The translations under genes were made by a program, and so were the position numbers. Shown one piece after another: positions 1-7,119 of a stretch of 34,458 nucleotides of DNA. Below the pieces are notes generated by a model, which made no database searches, was not told the DNA's origin, and worked only from the letters and a program-made list of their open reading frames with translations. The DNA comes from Desulfovirgula sp. (GTDB taxonomy: Bacteria; Bacillota; Desulfotomaculia; Desulfotomaculales; Nap2-2B), in NCBI GenBank assembly GCA_020725585.1, contig DYES01000071.1, positions 1 to 34,458 of the forward strand. Reading direction: 5' to 3'. Within the stretch, counting starts at the first letter, position 1; every line of letters begins with the position of its first letter.

Positions 1-1020
1 AAAACCAAAATCCAGGTCTGACATGGCCGCCATTGTATAAGTAAGTTTCGAGTAGCATTTCATCATGTATCTTTGAAGTCTTGGGTGGGAAACTATTCCC
101 CCGCATTTGAGTGGACAGTTATAGCAACTTATTAACCGCTCCACCGCTTTTTCTTGAGTCTCCTTCCACCTCTCTTCGACTTCCTTGGTCCAAAAATCTT
201 TTCTCCTATAGCGGGCATTTCCCCAGGCGAAATTGGTGGTGTGCCACTCCTCATCATGGATTGCCATCTCTTGGGGTGACCCAAGCCCGGCTAAAATGGG
301 CGGTACCCCCTTAATAGGATTTTGTTGTCGGTATTGTATATATTTCAGCACTTCGTTGCAAAGCTCCAAAAATTCAGCCGGGCGGGCAATATTGATGTCC
401 TTTGTTCCTCGAACAGCGATCGCCTTTAACTTTTTGTCCCCCATCACGGCACCTATTCCTCCCCGGCTGGCGCTGGACCTGCCGTGCTCGATGGAAGCGA
501 AATAGACCCTGTTTTCGCCGGCCAGGCCAATGGCAAGCACCTGGGCTTTTGGCTCCTTTAGCTCCTGGCGAATAAGTTCCGCCGTTTCAAGAGCACCTTT
601 ACCTTGCAAATGAGAGGCATCCCGGATTTCTACTTTGTCATTGTTTATCCACAAATAAACCAGGTTGGGGGACTTGCCGCGAATAATCACTTTGTCATAA
701 CCGGCATGCTTCAATTCTGGCGCCCAAAATCCCCCCATCATTGAAAATGCCATTAACAAAGTCTGGGGAGAAAAGGTAGAAACAATGGTACGATTAGCAC
801 CAGGAGCAGGTGTGCCACATAAAAGACCAGCGCTAAATATCAGCAGATTATCAGGAGAAAAGGGTTCAACCTCAGGAGGAACCCTATCCCATAATATTTT
901 GGCGTTAGTACCTAGCCCCCCCAGGTGAAGTTCGGTTAATCTTGGGTCAGTTTCTACCCTCTCAATGTTTCCCCGGGATAAATCAATTTCTAAATTATAT
1001 CCTGTTTCTGCGTACCTCAT
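1..1020 (-). CDS. bamB: BamB-like benzoyl-CoA reductase active-site subunit (AOR family), 5' part only
   Basis: Translated from the minus strand, this gives 340 residues and runs off the window's left edge, so the C-terminal half is missing. It begins MRYAETGYNLEIDLSRG and carries the aldehyde:ferredoxin oxidoreductase signature GRSSASRGGIGAVMGDKKLK (about residues 180-199) and a cysteine cluster CYNCPLKC near residue 300 for the [4Fe-4S] cluster. AOR-family proteins hold a tungsten bis-pterin cofactor. The segments GTNAKILWDRVPPEVEPFSP, GGFWAPELKHAGYDK and LTYTMAAMSDLDFG match my recollection of BamB, the tungsten subunit that dearomatises benzoyl-CoA in strict anaerobes, better than generic AOR. 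ATG at 1020 follows AGAGGGG seven bases upstream. Other bam subunits, if present, would lie left of the window. A generic aldehyde oxidoreductase is the alternative. The AOR family is near certain; the BamB assignment is likely. Confidence 0.85.
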   Translation of the reverse strand, partial: MRYAETGYNLEIDLSRGNIERVETDPRLTELHLGGLGTNAKILWDRVPPEVEPFSPDNLLIFSAGLLCGTPAPGANRTIVSTFSPQTLLMAFSMMGGFWAPELKHAGYDKVIIRGKSPNLVYLWINNDKVEIRDASHLQGKGALETAELIRQELKEPKAQVLAIGLAGENRVYFASIEHGRSSASRGGIGAVMGDKKLKAIAVRGTKDINIARPAEFLELCNEVLKYIQYRQQNPIKGVPPILAGLGSPQEMAIHDEEWHTTNFAWGNARYRRKDFWTKEVEERWKETQEKAVERLISCYNCPLKCGGIVSHPRLQRYMMKCYSKLTYTMAAMSDLDFGF

Positions 1021-1023
1021 TTT

Positions 1024-1214
1024 CAACCCCTCTTAAGTATCTTTTTAGTCCCTCTAGCGGGCATCTCCGCATCCATGGCCTTCAGCTGCGCTGCATACAG
1101 CATTTCCTCCGGTACATAGGAGCAAAAGCAGCCTATCGCTTTCCCGCCGGTTTTTTCTTACCACTGTTTGGCGTAATCATAACGGTTGTCAACCCATTCC
1201 TTGATTTTACCCAT
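1024..1214 (-). pseudogene. N-terminal relic of a 2-hydroxyacyl-CoA dehydratase / BcrC-HgdB-type subunit
   Basis: From ATG at 1214 the frame reads MGKIKEWVDNRYDYAKQW, then a TAA stop (1160-1158), then EKTGGKAIGCFCSYVPEEM and LYAAQ. This is the typical start of the HgdB/BcrC/BcrB family, where a helix ending in 'W..e.GGK.IGyfC.YVPEEl..AAG' opens the protein. Homology stops after about 45 residues; the frame ends at a TGA (1026-1024) four bases before the bamB-like start. A full-length subunit is about 380-430 residues, so almost 90 percent is gone and what remains is interrupted. A GGGAC ribosome site precedes the ATG, and an upstream short frame ends at 1217, two bases before it, as in a formerly coupled operon. 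Related intact genes lie at 12487-14880. Confidence 0.75.
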
Positions 1215-1658
1215 ACTTATGTCCCTTTTAATAATTGTTCGCCACAAATCAACCCAACAATTGCCGTTCCCTGTGGTTCAGAGCTGACTGTTTTGATTTT
1301 AAGTAGATTGTAAAGGAGAGAAAGATTAAATAAAATCGCTTAAAAGCATGAAAGCCAGGTTAAACGGCGAGTGAAAAGAGGATTAACTTTTTCAGGTTAC
1401 TTTCGCTCACACTTGACCCCGCCTTGAATATTGATAGCGAGGGACGGGCGAGGGGGTGACGGTAGACGGTATAGACAATCATACAGCCCGTCTCACCACG
1501 CATTTTATTACAATGCGGTTGCCGTCCAGGTCTTGGCCGGGGTGGTTTGCGATAGTTTTCTTTTTCATTTGTTCCCACATCTTTATATTGCGTAATAACC
1601 TAAAAAAGAGCGTCAGGGTTTTAAGCGTTTTAAGCCAAAGGCTAGAACTGTTAGCCAC
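1215..1658. other. Gene-poor stretch with a possible C-terminal coding remnant
   Basis: No complete gene is recognisable. On the minus strand an open stretch of about 40 codons ends at a TAA (1219-1217), with residues KIKTVSSEPQGTAIVGLICG near its end. Its tight spacing to the relic start at 1214 suggests the tail of a lost upstream gene, but I cannot name the family. Nothing else in these 444 bases has an RBS and motif together. Confidence 0.35.
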
Positions 1659-2837
1659 CTATACTAAAAACATTTCCCTTTCAGTAACAGATAGTATTTC
1701 ACATCCATTTTCTTTAATTAAAATCATATCTTCCAATTTTACTGCACCATGTTCTGGGTGAGTCAAATGAATTTCAATAGTTATTACAAAATTGCTCCTT
1801 AAATCAAAGTTGGATTTTTCAAATAATATAGGTGGCTCATTCGCATCCAAACCTATTCCATGACCAATAAAGTTGCCCTTCCTTGGTGTTAACCCCAAAA
1901 AATATTCTTCAACTCCTAATCGGCAAGCACAAAAATAAGCTTTATCGAATATTTCACTACATTTTATTCCGTCTTTCAAAGAAGCGATGACATTATCTGA
2001 AATATCCCTAAGAGCCTTAAATAAATCTGTAACCTCTGCACAGGCTTTACCCAAGACATATGTACGCGTTTCATCACAATGATAGCCCTGATAACAAGTT
2101 GGTATATCAACTATAATTATATCTCCACTTTTTATTTTTCTTAAAGACGGTCCTGCGGGTACTGCCGGACTAAGACCTACGCCGGTAATTGTATTGGAAA
2201 AACCACTTACCTTAAACAAGTTTTCACCGGAAGAAAGCGGGCCACGACTTATATAAAAATCAAAATTTCTCATCGATAATATTCCTTCGTGCCCGGCTTT
2301 TCTATGGGCATATTCAACTTCAGCCGCGAGTTCTAGCTCTGTCATTCCTTCAGAAAGCACTTCAAGAACTCTTTGATGGCCAGCTTTCATTATATTACAA
2401 GCTGTTCTAATTAAGTCGATTTCTTCCTGATCCTTTTTCATTCTTTGCATCATTATTTCTTCTGAAATATTAACAGGTTTGAAATCAGCAAATATTCTCA
2501 TCATCTTTAAAAATAGTTCTGCAGGGATAACATCCATTTCCAATCCTAATTTCCCCTTATTAATGCCTAATTCTTTCAATTTTAATAAAGCTTCCTTAAA
2601 ACTACCATTATTAAGAATTTTACTAATATCTATCCATGTTTCGTTTAATACAAAATCCAATGCCCTTCTTACAATCAGAAAATAATCGTTTTGGGTTACT
2701 ACTAAAATACAAGGCTGTGCTGTTCCGGTATAATAAAAAATATCTCTAGAAAGAATCAGGACAGCTGCATCTATTTCTAGCTCTGAAAGTCTTTTTTGAA
2801 AAATTTTTAATCTCATCGTCTTATTCTTACTTATCAT
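1659..2837 (-). CDS. M24-family metallopeptidase (Xaa-Pro aminopeptidase/creatinase fold)
   Basis: Predicted cytosolic metallopeptidase of 392 residues from ATG 2837, chosen because GGAAAGGTGG lies about nine bases upstream; an upstream ATG at 2876 lacks such a site. The N-terminal creatinase-like domain covers about residues 1-130 and the pita-bread catalytic domain follows. All five metal ligands are visible in order: Asp in IIIVDIPT, Asp in CDETRTYV, His in GHGIGLDANEPP, Glu in TIEIHLTH and Glu in KLEDMILI. It is therefore probably an active dipeptidase or aminopeptidase, perhaps for X-Pro peptides; some relatives act on creatine-like amides. The gene is clearly more AT-rich than its neighbours and sits between relics of reductase genes, which suggests it arrived by transfer. 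The family is sure; the substrate is not. Confidence 0.88.
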   Translation of the reverse strand: MISKNKTMRLKIFQKRLSELEIDAAVLILSRDIFYYTGTAQPCILVVTQNDYFLIVRRALDFVLNETWIDISKILNNGSFKEALLKLKELGINKGKLGLEMDVIPAELFLKMMRIFADFKPVNISEEIMMQRMKKDQEEIDLIRTACNIMKAGHQRVLEVLSEGMTELELAAEVEYAHRKAGHEGILSMRNFDFYISRGPLSSGENLFKVSGFSNTITGVGLSPAVPAGPSLRKIKSGDIIIVDIPTCYQGYHCDETRTYVLGKACAEVTDLFKALRDISDNVIASLKDGIKCSEIFDKAYFCACRLGVEEYFLGLTPRKGNFIGHGIGLDANEPPILFEKSNFDLRSNFVITIEIHLTHPEHGAVKLEDMILIKENGCEILSVTEREMFLV

Positions 2838-2971
2838 TTCCAAAACCACCTTTCCTAATTTTTTGCGAAGTTTCAATTATTTCAGCTATTCCGTTAATAT
2901 TATTTAAAGGTGCGAAACTCCCCGGAACCGTTCTTATACCCGTAATTGGCGATCAAGCAGTTCACCCGCCT

Positions 2972-3235
2972 CTACTTCTTGCCCTTTTCCAACAGCGTTT
3001 TGGCAAAAAGGGCGGCCCCTATGGCGCCGGCCAGCTGGGTGTCGTGACGGGGCTTCAGCGCCTTTAAGCCGAGTTCCTTTTCGATCCTGCTCACCACGCC
3101 GATGTTCTTGGCGATCCCGCCCGTAATGGCAAACTCCGGCTTCACGCCGTTGCGCTCCAGGAGGGCCACCACGCGGTGGGCCATGGCCGAGCAGTAGGCC
3201 GCCAGGACCTTTTCCTTGGGCCAGCCGGCCCGCAA
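2972..3235 (-). pseudogene. C-terminal fragment of a BadF/BcrD/HgdC-type activator ATPase
   Basis: About 80 codons match the last third of the ASKHA ATPases that activate benzoyl-CoA reductase or 2-hydroxyacyl-CoA dehydratases: KVLAAYCSAMAHRVVALLER, then EFAITGGIAKNIGVVSRIE and the closing LAGAIGAALFAKTLLEKGKK. In intact proteins (about 260 residues) the GGxAKNxG loop contributes to ATP binding, and the LxGAxGAAL segment ends the second domain. The first nucleotide-binding domain and the [4Fe-4S]-ligating cysteines are absent. It directly follows a second, similar C-terminal fragment in another frame. It cannot make a working activator. Confidence 0.8.
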
Positions 3236-3500
3236 AAGCGGCCGTCCCGACGGCGCCGACGAACTCCGGATGCTCGGGAACGAGCACTTCCATCTCCAGG
3301 CCGTCGCCCAAGGACTTGATGAACCCTACATTTCTGCCGACGCCGCCGATCATCACCAGATCCTTTTCCACGCCCACCCGCCGGGCCATGGAAATGATCC
3401 GGGCGGCGATGGCGTCGAGCACGGCCTTTGAAATGTTTTCCTTGCGGTTTTGGCTGATAATCATAGATAAATTATATAAGGCCAGCCCGGTCCTGAAAAT
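3236..3500 (-). pseudogene. Second C-terminal fragment of an activator ATPase (BcrA/BadF-like)
   Basis: In the frame that enters from 3557, the residues ENISKAVLDAIAARIISMAR, LVMIGGVGRNVGFIKSLGDG and LVPEHPEFVGAVGTAAFAGR match the same C-terminal third of BadF/BcrA-type ATPases as the fragment just downstream. The two copies are clearly different sequences, as expected for paralogous subunits such as BcrA and BcrD. The match ends at about 3235, where the next fragment begins one frame over; beyond that the frame is nonsense rich in Gly, Arg and Pro. The N-terminal half is missing at about 3500. This is probably the product of a deletion between neighbouring paralogues. Boundaries are approximate. 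Confidence 0.75.
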
Positions 3501-3693
3501 CACTAAAAAGGAAGGAAAATGGTTAGAAAGAAGGCTGGTATGCGAGGGTAATCCCAAAGGGTGATCCTAATTCACCCGGGTGATTTTAAAAAAAGAGAGG
3601 AGGAATTTATTTAAATGTGCTAAAATATAAAGAAATATAAAAAAACTCTTCATCCAAAAGTCGTAGGCAGAGATTACCTGGACGGTGAATTTT

Positions 3694-5355
3694 ATGCTGG
3701 AACCGGAATTGTTCATCGTATGTAAAATAAACTCGCCCGTTAAAATATCGAATAGACTGAAAAATAATTTACGGGAGGTTTTAAAATCGGCGGTCGATTA
3801 TTACGAATTTTCTTCTGCCGGTTTATTGATTTTTGCCGAGCAAACCCTGCTGAGCAACCTGAGCGCCACCAAGTCCGGGGAAAGTAAAACTGGGGCGGCC
3901 GACGGTCATTCCCAGCTCTACCTGGAAGAACTGCATAAAAATCATGCGCGCACTGATCTCATGACCCTTTTGCAGCCGTCCTTTTCCACCACGATACCGG
4001 TCGTGCTGCGCGCCTTTGACCCGCTCAGCGTGATGGAAATCGCCGTTTTTCACATGTCCCCGGCAAACACTTCCAATCTCGTCAACAAGGCGGTCTCCCT
4101 GGGGCGGCACATTGCCAACATTCTTCAGGAATCGGTCTACAAAGGGCAAAAACACAGCGCGTTAAGAAAACTGTCCCTCTGGCTGGAAACGGTGTGCACC
4201 ATCAATTCCGTTTTAAACATCAAGCAGGTCCTGCACGTAGTGGCCCAGCTGGCCGCCGATATTTTCAACGCCCGGTGTGCAATCTTTTTGTTTAACGAGG
4301 AAGACGGTACGATCACCCCGGAAGTTGCCGTCGGCAGCTACGATCCGGAGCTGCGCAGAAAATTTAAGGCCCAGAAGGGAATGGCCCCTTTCCCTGCTTT
4401 TTTAAAACTGATGGAAGAACAGCAACCGATCGTTTTAACGCCAGAAAACGTCGCCGCCGGCATCCCGAAAGAGATAATTGACGATTTCTCTTACAGCTGG
4501 GTAGCCATGTTTCCTCTCGTCTCCAAGGAAGGTGTTCTGGGAGTAATGCAGTTAGACAGACCCCTGGAGGCGAAGGGCTTTCGCCAGGAGGAAGTGGCCA
4601 TCCTCTCTGCCCTGGCCAAAGAGGCTTCCATCGCCATCGAAAAATCCCGGCTCATCGAAACCCTGGCCCAGAAGGAAAAGCTTCTGCAGCAGATTCTGGC
4701 CAAGTCCATGGCCGCCCAGGAAGAAGAGCGCAAACGCGTTGCCTCGGAAATTCACGACGGCGTAATCCAGGCTATTTTAGGAATCTGGTACCGCGTGCAA
4801 AAACTAACTAACGAAAACACTCCGGTGGAAGACATCAGGCAGGAGCTGGTCAAGATCAGGGATTTGCTCGGCCAGCAGATTGAAGACATCCGGAAAATCA
4901 TTTATAATTTAAGGCCGGTTATTTTGGACACTTACGGGCTGGGGCCGGCCATCCGCACATTGCTGCGCAACCTGCAGGAGGAAACGGGGATTAAATTTGA
5001 ACTGGCCATGGAGGGTCCTAACCAGCGGCTCCCTGCCCGGTTTGAAATGAACATTTACCGCATTCTCCAGGAGTTGCTGACCAACGCGGTCAAGCATTCC
5101 CAGGCCACCAAAGTGCAGGTCATCCTGATTAACGGAAAAGAAAAAACCGTTCTGGTGGTGAAGGATAACGGGGTTGGTTTTAACTACGCTCCCCCTTCCA
5201 AAGACAGGTCTTACGGGAATTTGGGGCTGGCCAGCGTCCAGGAGCGCGTTCATCTGTTGGGAGGAACATGTCAAATTGAATCCCGGCTCGGCTGGGGAAC
5301 TTCGGTTACGATCGCCGTTCCCATGCCGAACGGAATAACGGGGGGTGTTTCCTGA
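3694..5355 (+). CDS. GAF-domain sensor histidine kinase (NarX/DegS-like)
   Basis: Predicted cytoplasmic kinase of 553 residues; no membrane segment is visible. Residues 1-160 are an input region I do not recognise. A GAF domain spans about 165-325 (including VLHVVAQLAADIFNARCAIF). A HisKA_3 dimerisation domain follows, with the motif EIHDGVIQAILG and phospho-acceptor His near residue 354. The HATPase_c domain has ELLTNAVKHS (N box), VVKDNGVGFN (G1) and GLASVQERV (G2). ATG 3694 is preferred because GGTGA lies five bases upstream; a GTG at 3685 is possible but has a poor site. The stop overlaps the next start (TGATG), so kinase and regulator are translationally coupled. It presumably senses a small cytosolic ligand and phosphorylates the adjacent regulator. 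The link to the neighbouring catabolic genes is inferred from position only. Confidence 0.9.
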   Translation: MLEPELFIVCKINSPVKISNRLKNNLREVLKSAVDYYEFSSAGLLIFAEQTLLSNLSATKSGESKTGAADGHSQLYLEELHKNHARTDLMTLLQPSFSTTIPVVLRAFDPLSVMEIAVFHMSPANTSNLVNKAVSLGRHIANILQESVYKGQKHSALRKLSLWLETVCTINSVLNIKQVLHVVAQLAADIFNARCAIFLFNEEDGTITPEVAVGSYDPELRRKFKAQKGMAPFPAFLKLMEEQQPIVLTPENVAAGIPKEIIDDFSYSWVAMFPLVSKEGVLGVMQLDRPLEAKGFRQEEVAILSALAKEASIAIEKSRLIETLAQKEKLLQQILAKSMAAQEEERKRVASEIHDGVIQAILGIWYRVQKLTNENTPVEDIRQELVKIRDLLGQQIEDIRKIIYNLRPVILDTYGLGPAIRTLLRNLQEETGIKFELAMEGPNQRLPARFEMNIYRILQELLTNAVKHSQATKVQVILINGKEKTVLVVKDNGVGFNYAPPSKDRSYGNLGLASVQERVHLLGGTCQIESRLGWGTSVTIAVPMPNGITGGVS

Positions 5356-6029
5356 TGTCGGTAATTAAACTGCTCATTGTGGACGACCATCTCATGATCA
5401 GGGAAGGGCTGGCGGCAATGCTCGGCTCCTATCCTGATTTAAAAATCGTCGGCTCCTGCGGCAGCGCTTCCGAAGCGCTGGAATTCCTCGCCCATACCGT
5501 TCCGGACGTGATTTTAATGGACATTAAAATGAAAAATAAAAACGGCCTGGAAGCCACCCGGGAAATTAAGGCCAGATTTCCGGAGGTAAAAGTGATCATC
5601 CTCACCATCTACGAGGACATGGAATCAGTGCGCCTTTCCCTCCAGGCCGGGGCAACCGGATACATTTTAAAACAGGTTTCCCAGGAAAAACTGGTGGAAA
5701 ACATAAAAAGGGTCTATCACGGGGAAACCGTAATCGATCCTTCTTTAATCGGGCAGTTAGTAAGCGATTACGCGAAAATAACGCAAAGCGTTTCAAGCCA
5801 AGTGAAAAGCCAGGTGGAATTTGAAGGCAAAGGCCTTACTCCCCGGGAAAACGAGGTGCTTAAATATTTAGCGCAGGGGTTGACCAACAAAGAAATCTCC
5901 AGCAAAACCCACCTGGCGATCGATACCGTAAAAACTCACCTGCGCAGCATCTATCGAAAACTGGGGGTCAAAAACCGTTCGCAGGCAATTACCATGATCA
6001 ACAGGCAAAACAAGGTCCTTGAGCTCTAA
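5355..6029 (+). CDS. NarL/FixJ-family response regulator
   Basis: 224 residues. The receiver domain (about 3-120) has acidic pocket residues DD at 10-11, the phospho-acceptor Asp56 in VILMDIKM, and the conserved Lys in GYILKQ. A LuxR-type helix-turn-helix (about 160-220) shows LTPRENEVLKYLAQGLTNKE and VKTHLRSIYRKLGVKNRSQA. It overlaps the kinase stop by one base, so the two form a two-component pair. It should bind DNA as a phosphorylated dimer and regulate transcription, probably of nearby catabolic or transport genes. It ends 18 bases from the convergent hexapeptide gene. No target site can be assigned from sequence alone. Confidence 0.93.
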   Translation: MSVIKLLIVDDHLMIREGLAAMLGSYPDLKIVGSCGSASEALEFLAHTVPDVILMDIKMKNKNGLEATREIKARFPEVKVIILTIYEDMESVRLSLQAGATGYILKQVSQEKLVENIKRVYHGETVIDPSLIGQLVSDYAKITQSVSSQVKSQVEFEGKGLTPRENEVLKYLAQGLTNKEISSKTHLAIDTVKTHLRSIYRKLGVKNRSQAITMINRQNKVLEL

Positions 6030-6047
6030 AAAAAGCCGCATAGGGCG

Positions 6048-6596
6048 TCAGGTTTCGCTCAGGCACATTTGGAGCGGCACTTCGCGCATCCCCGCAAAAC
6101 AGCGGGGAGGCAGGGCGATGTAGCATTCCGTCGCCCATTCCAGGAGGCGGCGCATCTCCTCGTTTATGTCGGCCACAATTTTGGCCGGAACCCCCAGAAC
6201 GAGCTTGTTGGGCGGTATTTCCATCCTTTCCGTGACCAGCGCCCCGGCGCCGATGCAGCAGCCGTCCCCCACGGAGGCCCAATCCATAATGATTGCCCCC
6301 ATCCCCACCAAAACATGCTCGCCGAGCACAGGCGTGTGTAAAATGGCCCCGTGGCCGATATGGCTGCGGGGGCCGAGGATCGCAACTGCGGAGGGGAGCA
6401 CGTGAATGACGCAGTTTTCCTGAATATTGGACTGGGGGCCGATCACGATCGCCCCCCAGTCTCCCCTGATCCTGGCACCGGGACCGATGTAACACCCTTC
6501 GCCCACGGTTACGTCGCCGATAATGGTGGCTTCCGGGTGAACGTAGGTGCCTTTACCTATGCGGGGTCTTTTGCCCTCAAATTCATACAACGCCAC
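6048..6596 (-). CDS. PaaY-like gamma-carbonic-anhydrase/hexapeptide-repeat protein
   Basis: 182 residues of left-handed beta-helix repeats ([LIV]GxGxxI pattern from VHPEATIIGDVTVGEGCYIG onward). Potential zinc-binding histidines lie in NCVIHVLPSA and SHIGHGAILH, the arrangement of gamma-class carbonic anhydrases and PaaY. PaaY is a thioesterase that removes dead-end CoA adducts during phenylacetate catabolism, so its position last in an aryl-CoA cluster fits. I start it at GTG 6596 because AAGGGAG lies eight bases upstream and family members begin with VALYEFEGKRP; a start at 6665 would overlap the previous gene by 20 bases and add unmatched residues. It may be either a carbonic anhydrase or a thioesterase. 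Confidence 0.82.
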   Translation of the reverse strand: MALYEFEGKRPRIGKGTYVHPEATIIGDVTVGEGCYIGPGARIRGDWGAIVIGPQSNIQENCVIHVLPSAVAILGPRSHIGHGAILHTPVLGEHVLVGMGAIIMDWASVGDGCCIGAGALVTERMEIPPNKLVLGVPAKIVADINEEMRRLLEWATECYIALPPRCFAGMREVPLQMCLSET

Positions 6597-6645
6597 AGGG
6601 GTTGCTCCCTTCCCAGAAAACTTTTTTTGAAAACTCCCTGCTAGT

Positions 6646-7119
6646 CTAGGCTTTTTCAAAAGCAAAAAATACCCTCTCCTGCAAGTTCACCGCTCCCTTT
6701 TTGCCTTCTACCGAGACCGGATCGACGGGGAAAACAGTCAGCTTGACCTCGTCCCCTTCTTTCAGCTCCCCCTGCTTTACGTTTACAACGCGGGAAAACA
6801 AAGTCAATTCTCCCCCCAGGTCAATAAGGGCGTGAATGAGCGGCGTCTCAAAGCCGAGCGGCACGCCAACCTCCTCTTCCGTCACCACCAAAACTTTGCC
6901 GCGCGTGGGCAGATCGACCCACTCCAGGTTCTCCGAAAGGCACTCCGGACAGACAACTCTTGGCGGGAAGGCTTTTTTGCCGCAATCCCGGCAGGCGGTA
7001 GTGGTCAAGCGCCCTTCTTTTAAAAATTCGTAAAAGGGGTAAATACGGTTAAACTCCTTCCCCTGCAAGGGGTACATATCCATGGTTACTGCGTATTTGC
7101 CTTCCAGTATTTTATTCAA
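6646..7119 (-). CDS. DUF35 zinc-ribbon/OB-fold partner of thiolase
   Basis: 157 residues. A rubredoxin-like zinc ribbon has Cys43, Cys46, Cys57 and Cys60 (CRDCGKKAFPPRVVCPEC), followed by an OB fold (about 70-145, GKVLVVTEEEVGVP to DEVKLTVFPVD). DUF35 proteins form complexes with thiolase-fold enzymes; known pairs include BbsA-BbsB in anaerobic toluene degradation and the archaeal thiolase/HMG-CoA synthase assembly. The TTG start at 7119 overlaps the upstream thiolase stop (TTGA) behind a GGGAGG site, so the two proteins are probably made in equal amounts. An internal ATG near 7083 is an alternative start. It most likely serves as a structural or CoA-handling subunit of the thiolase rather than having its own activity. 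Confidence 0.88.
   Translation of the reverse strand: MNKILEGKYAVTMDMYPLQGKEFNRIYPFYEFLKEGRLTTTACRDCGKKAFPPRVVCPECLSENLEWVDLPTRGKVLVVTEEEVGVPLGFETPLIHALIDLGGELTLFSRVVNVKQGELKEGDEVKLTVFPVDPVSVEGKKGAVNLQERVFFAFEKA

Noticed and set aside
1360-1578. A 72-codon minus-strand frame and an alternative frame beginning MKKKTIANHPGQDLDG.
   Set aside because: Neither shows a recognisable family or a convincing start, and both end quickly; treated as non-coding.
3596-3622. AGGAGG followed by ATG-TGC-TAA upstream of the histidine kinase, a possible minimal leader ORF.
   Set aside because: A two-codon frame cannot be supported, spacing is long, and the same stretch is more likely promoter or untranslated leader.
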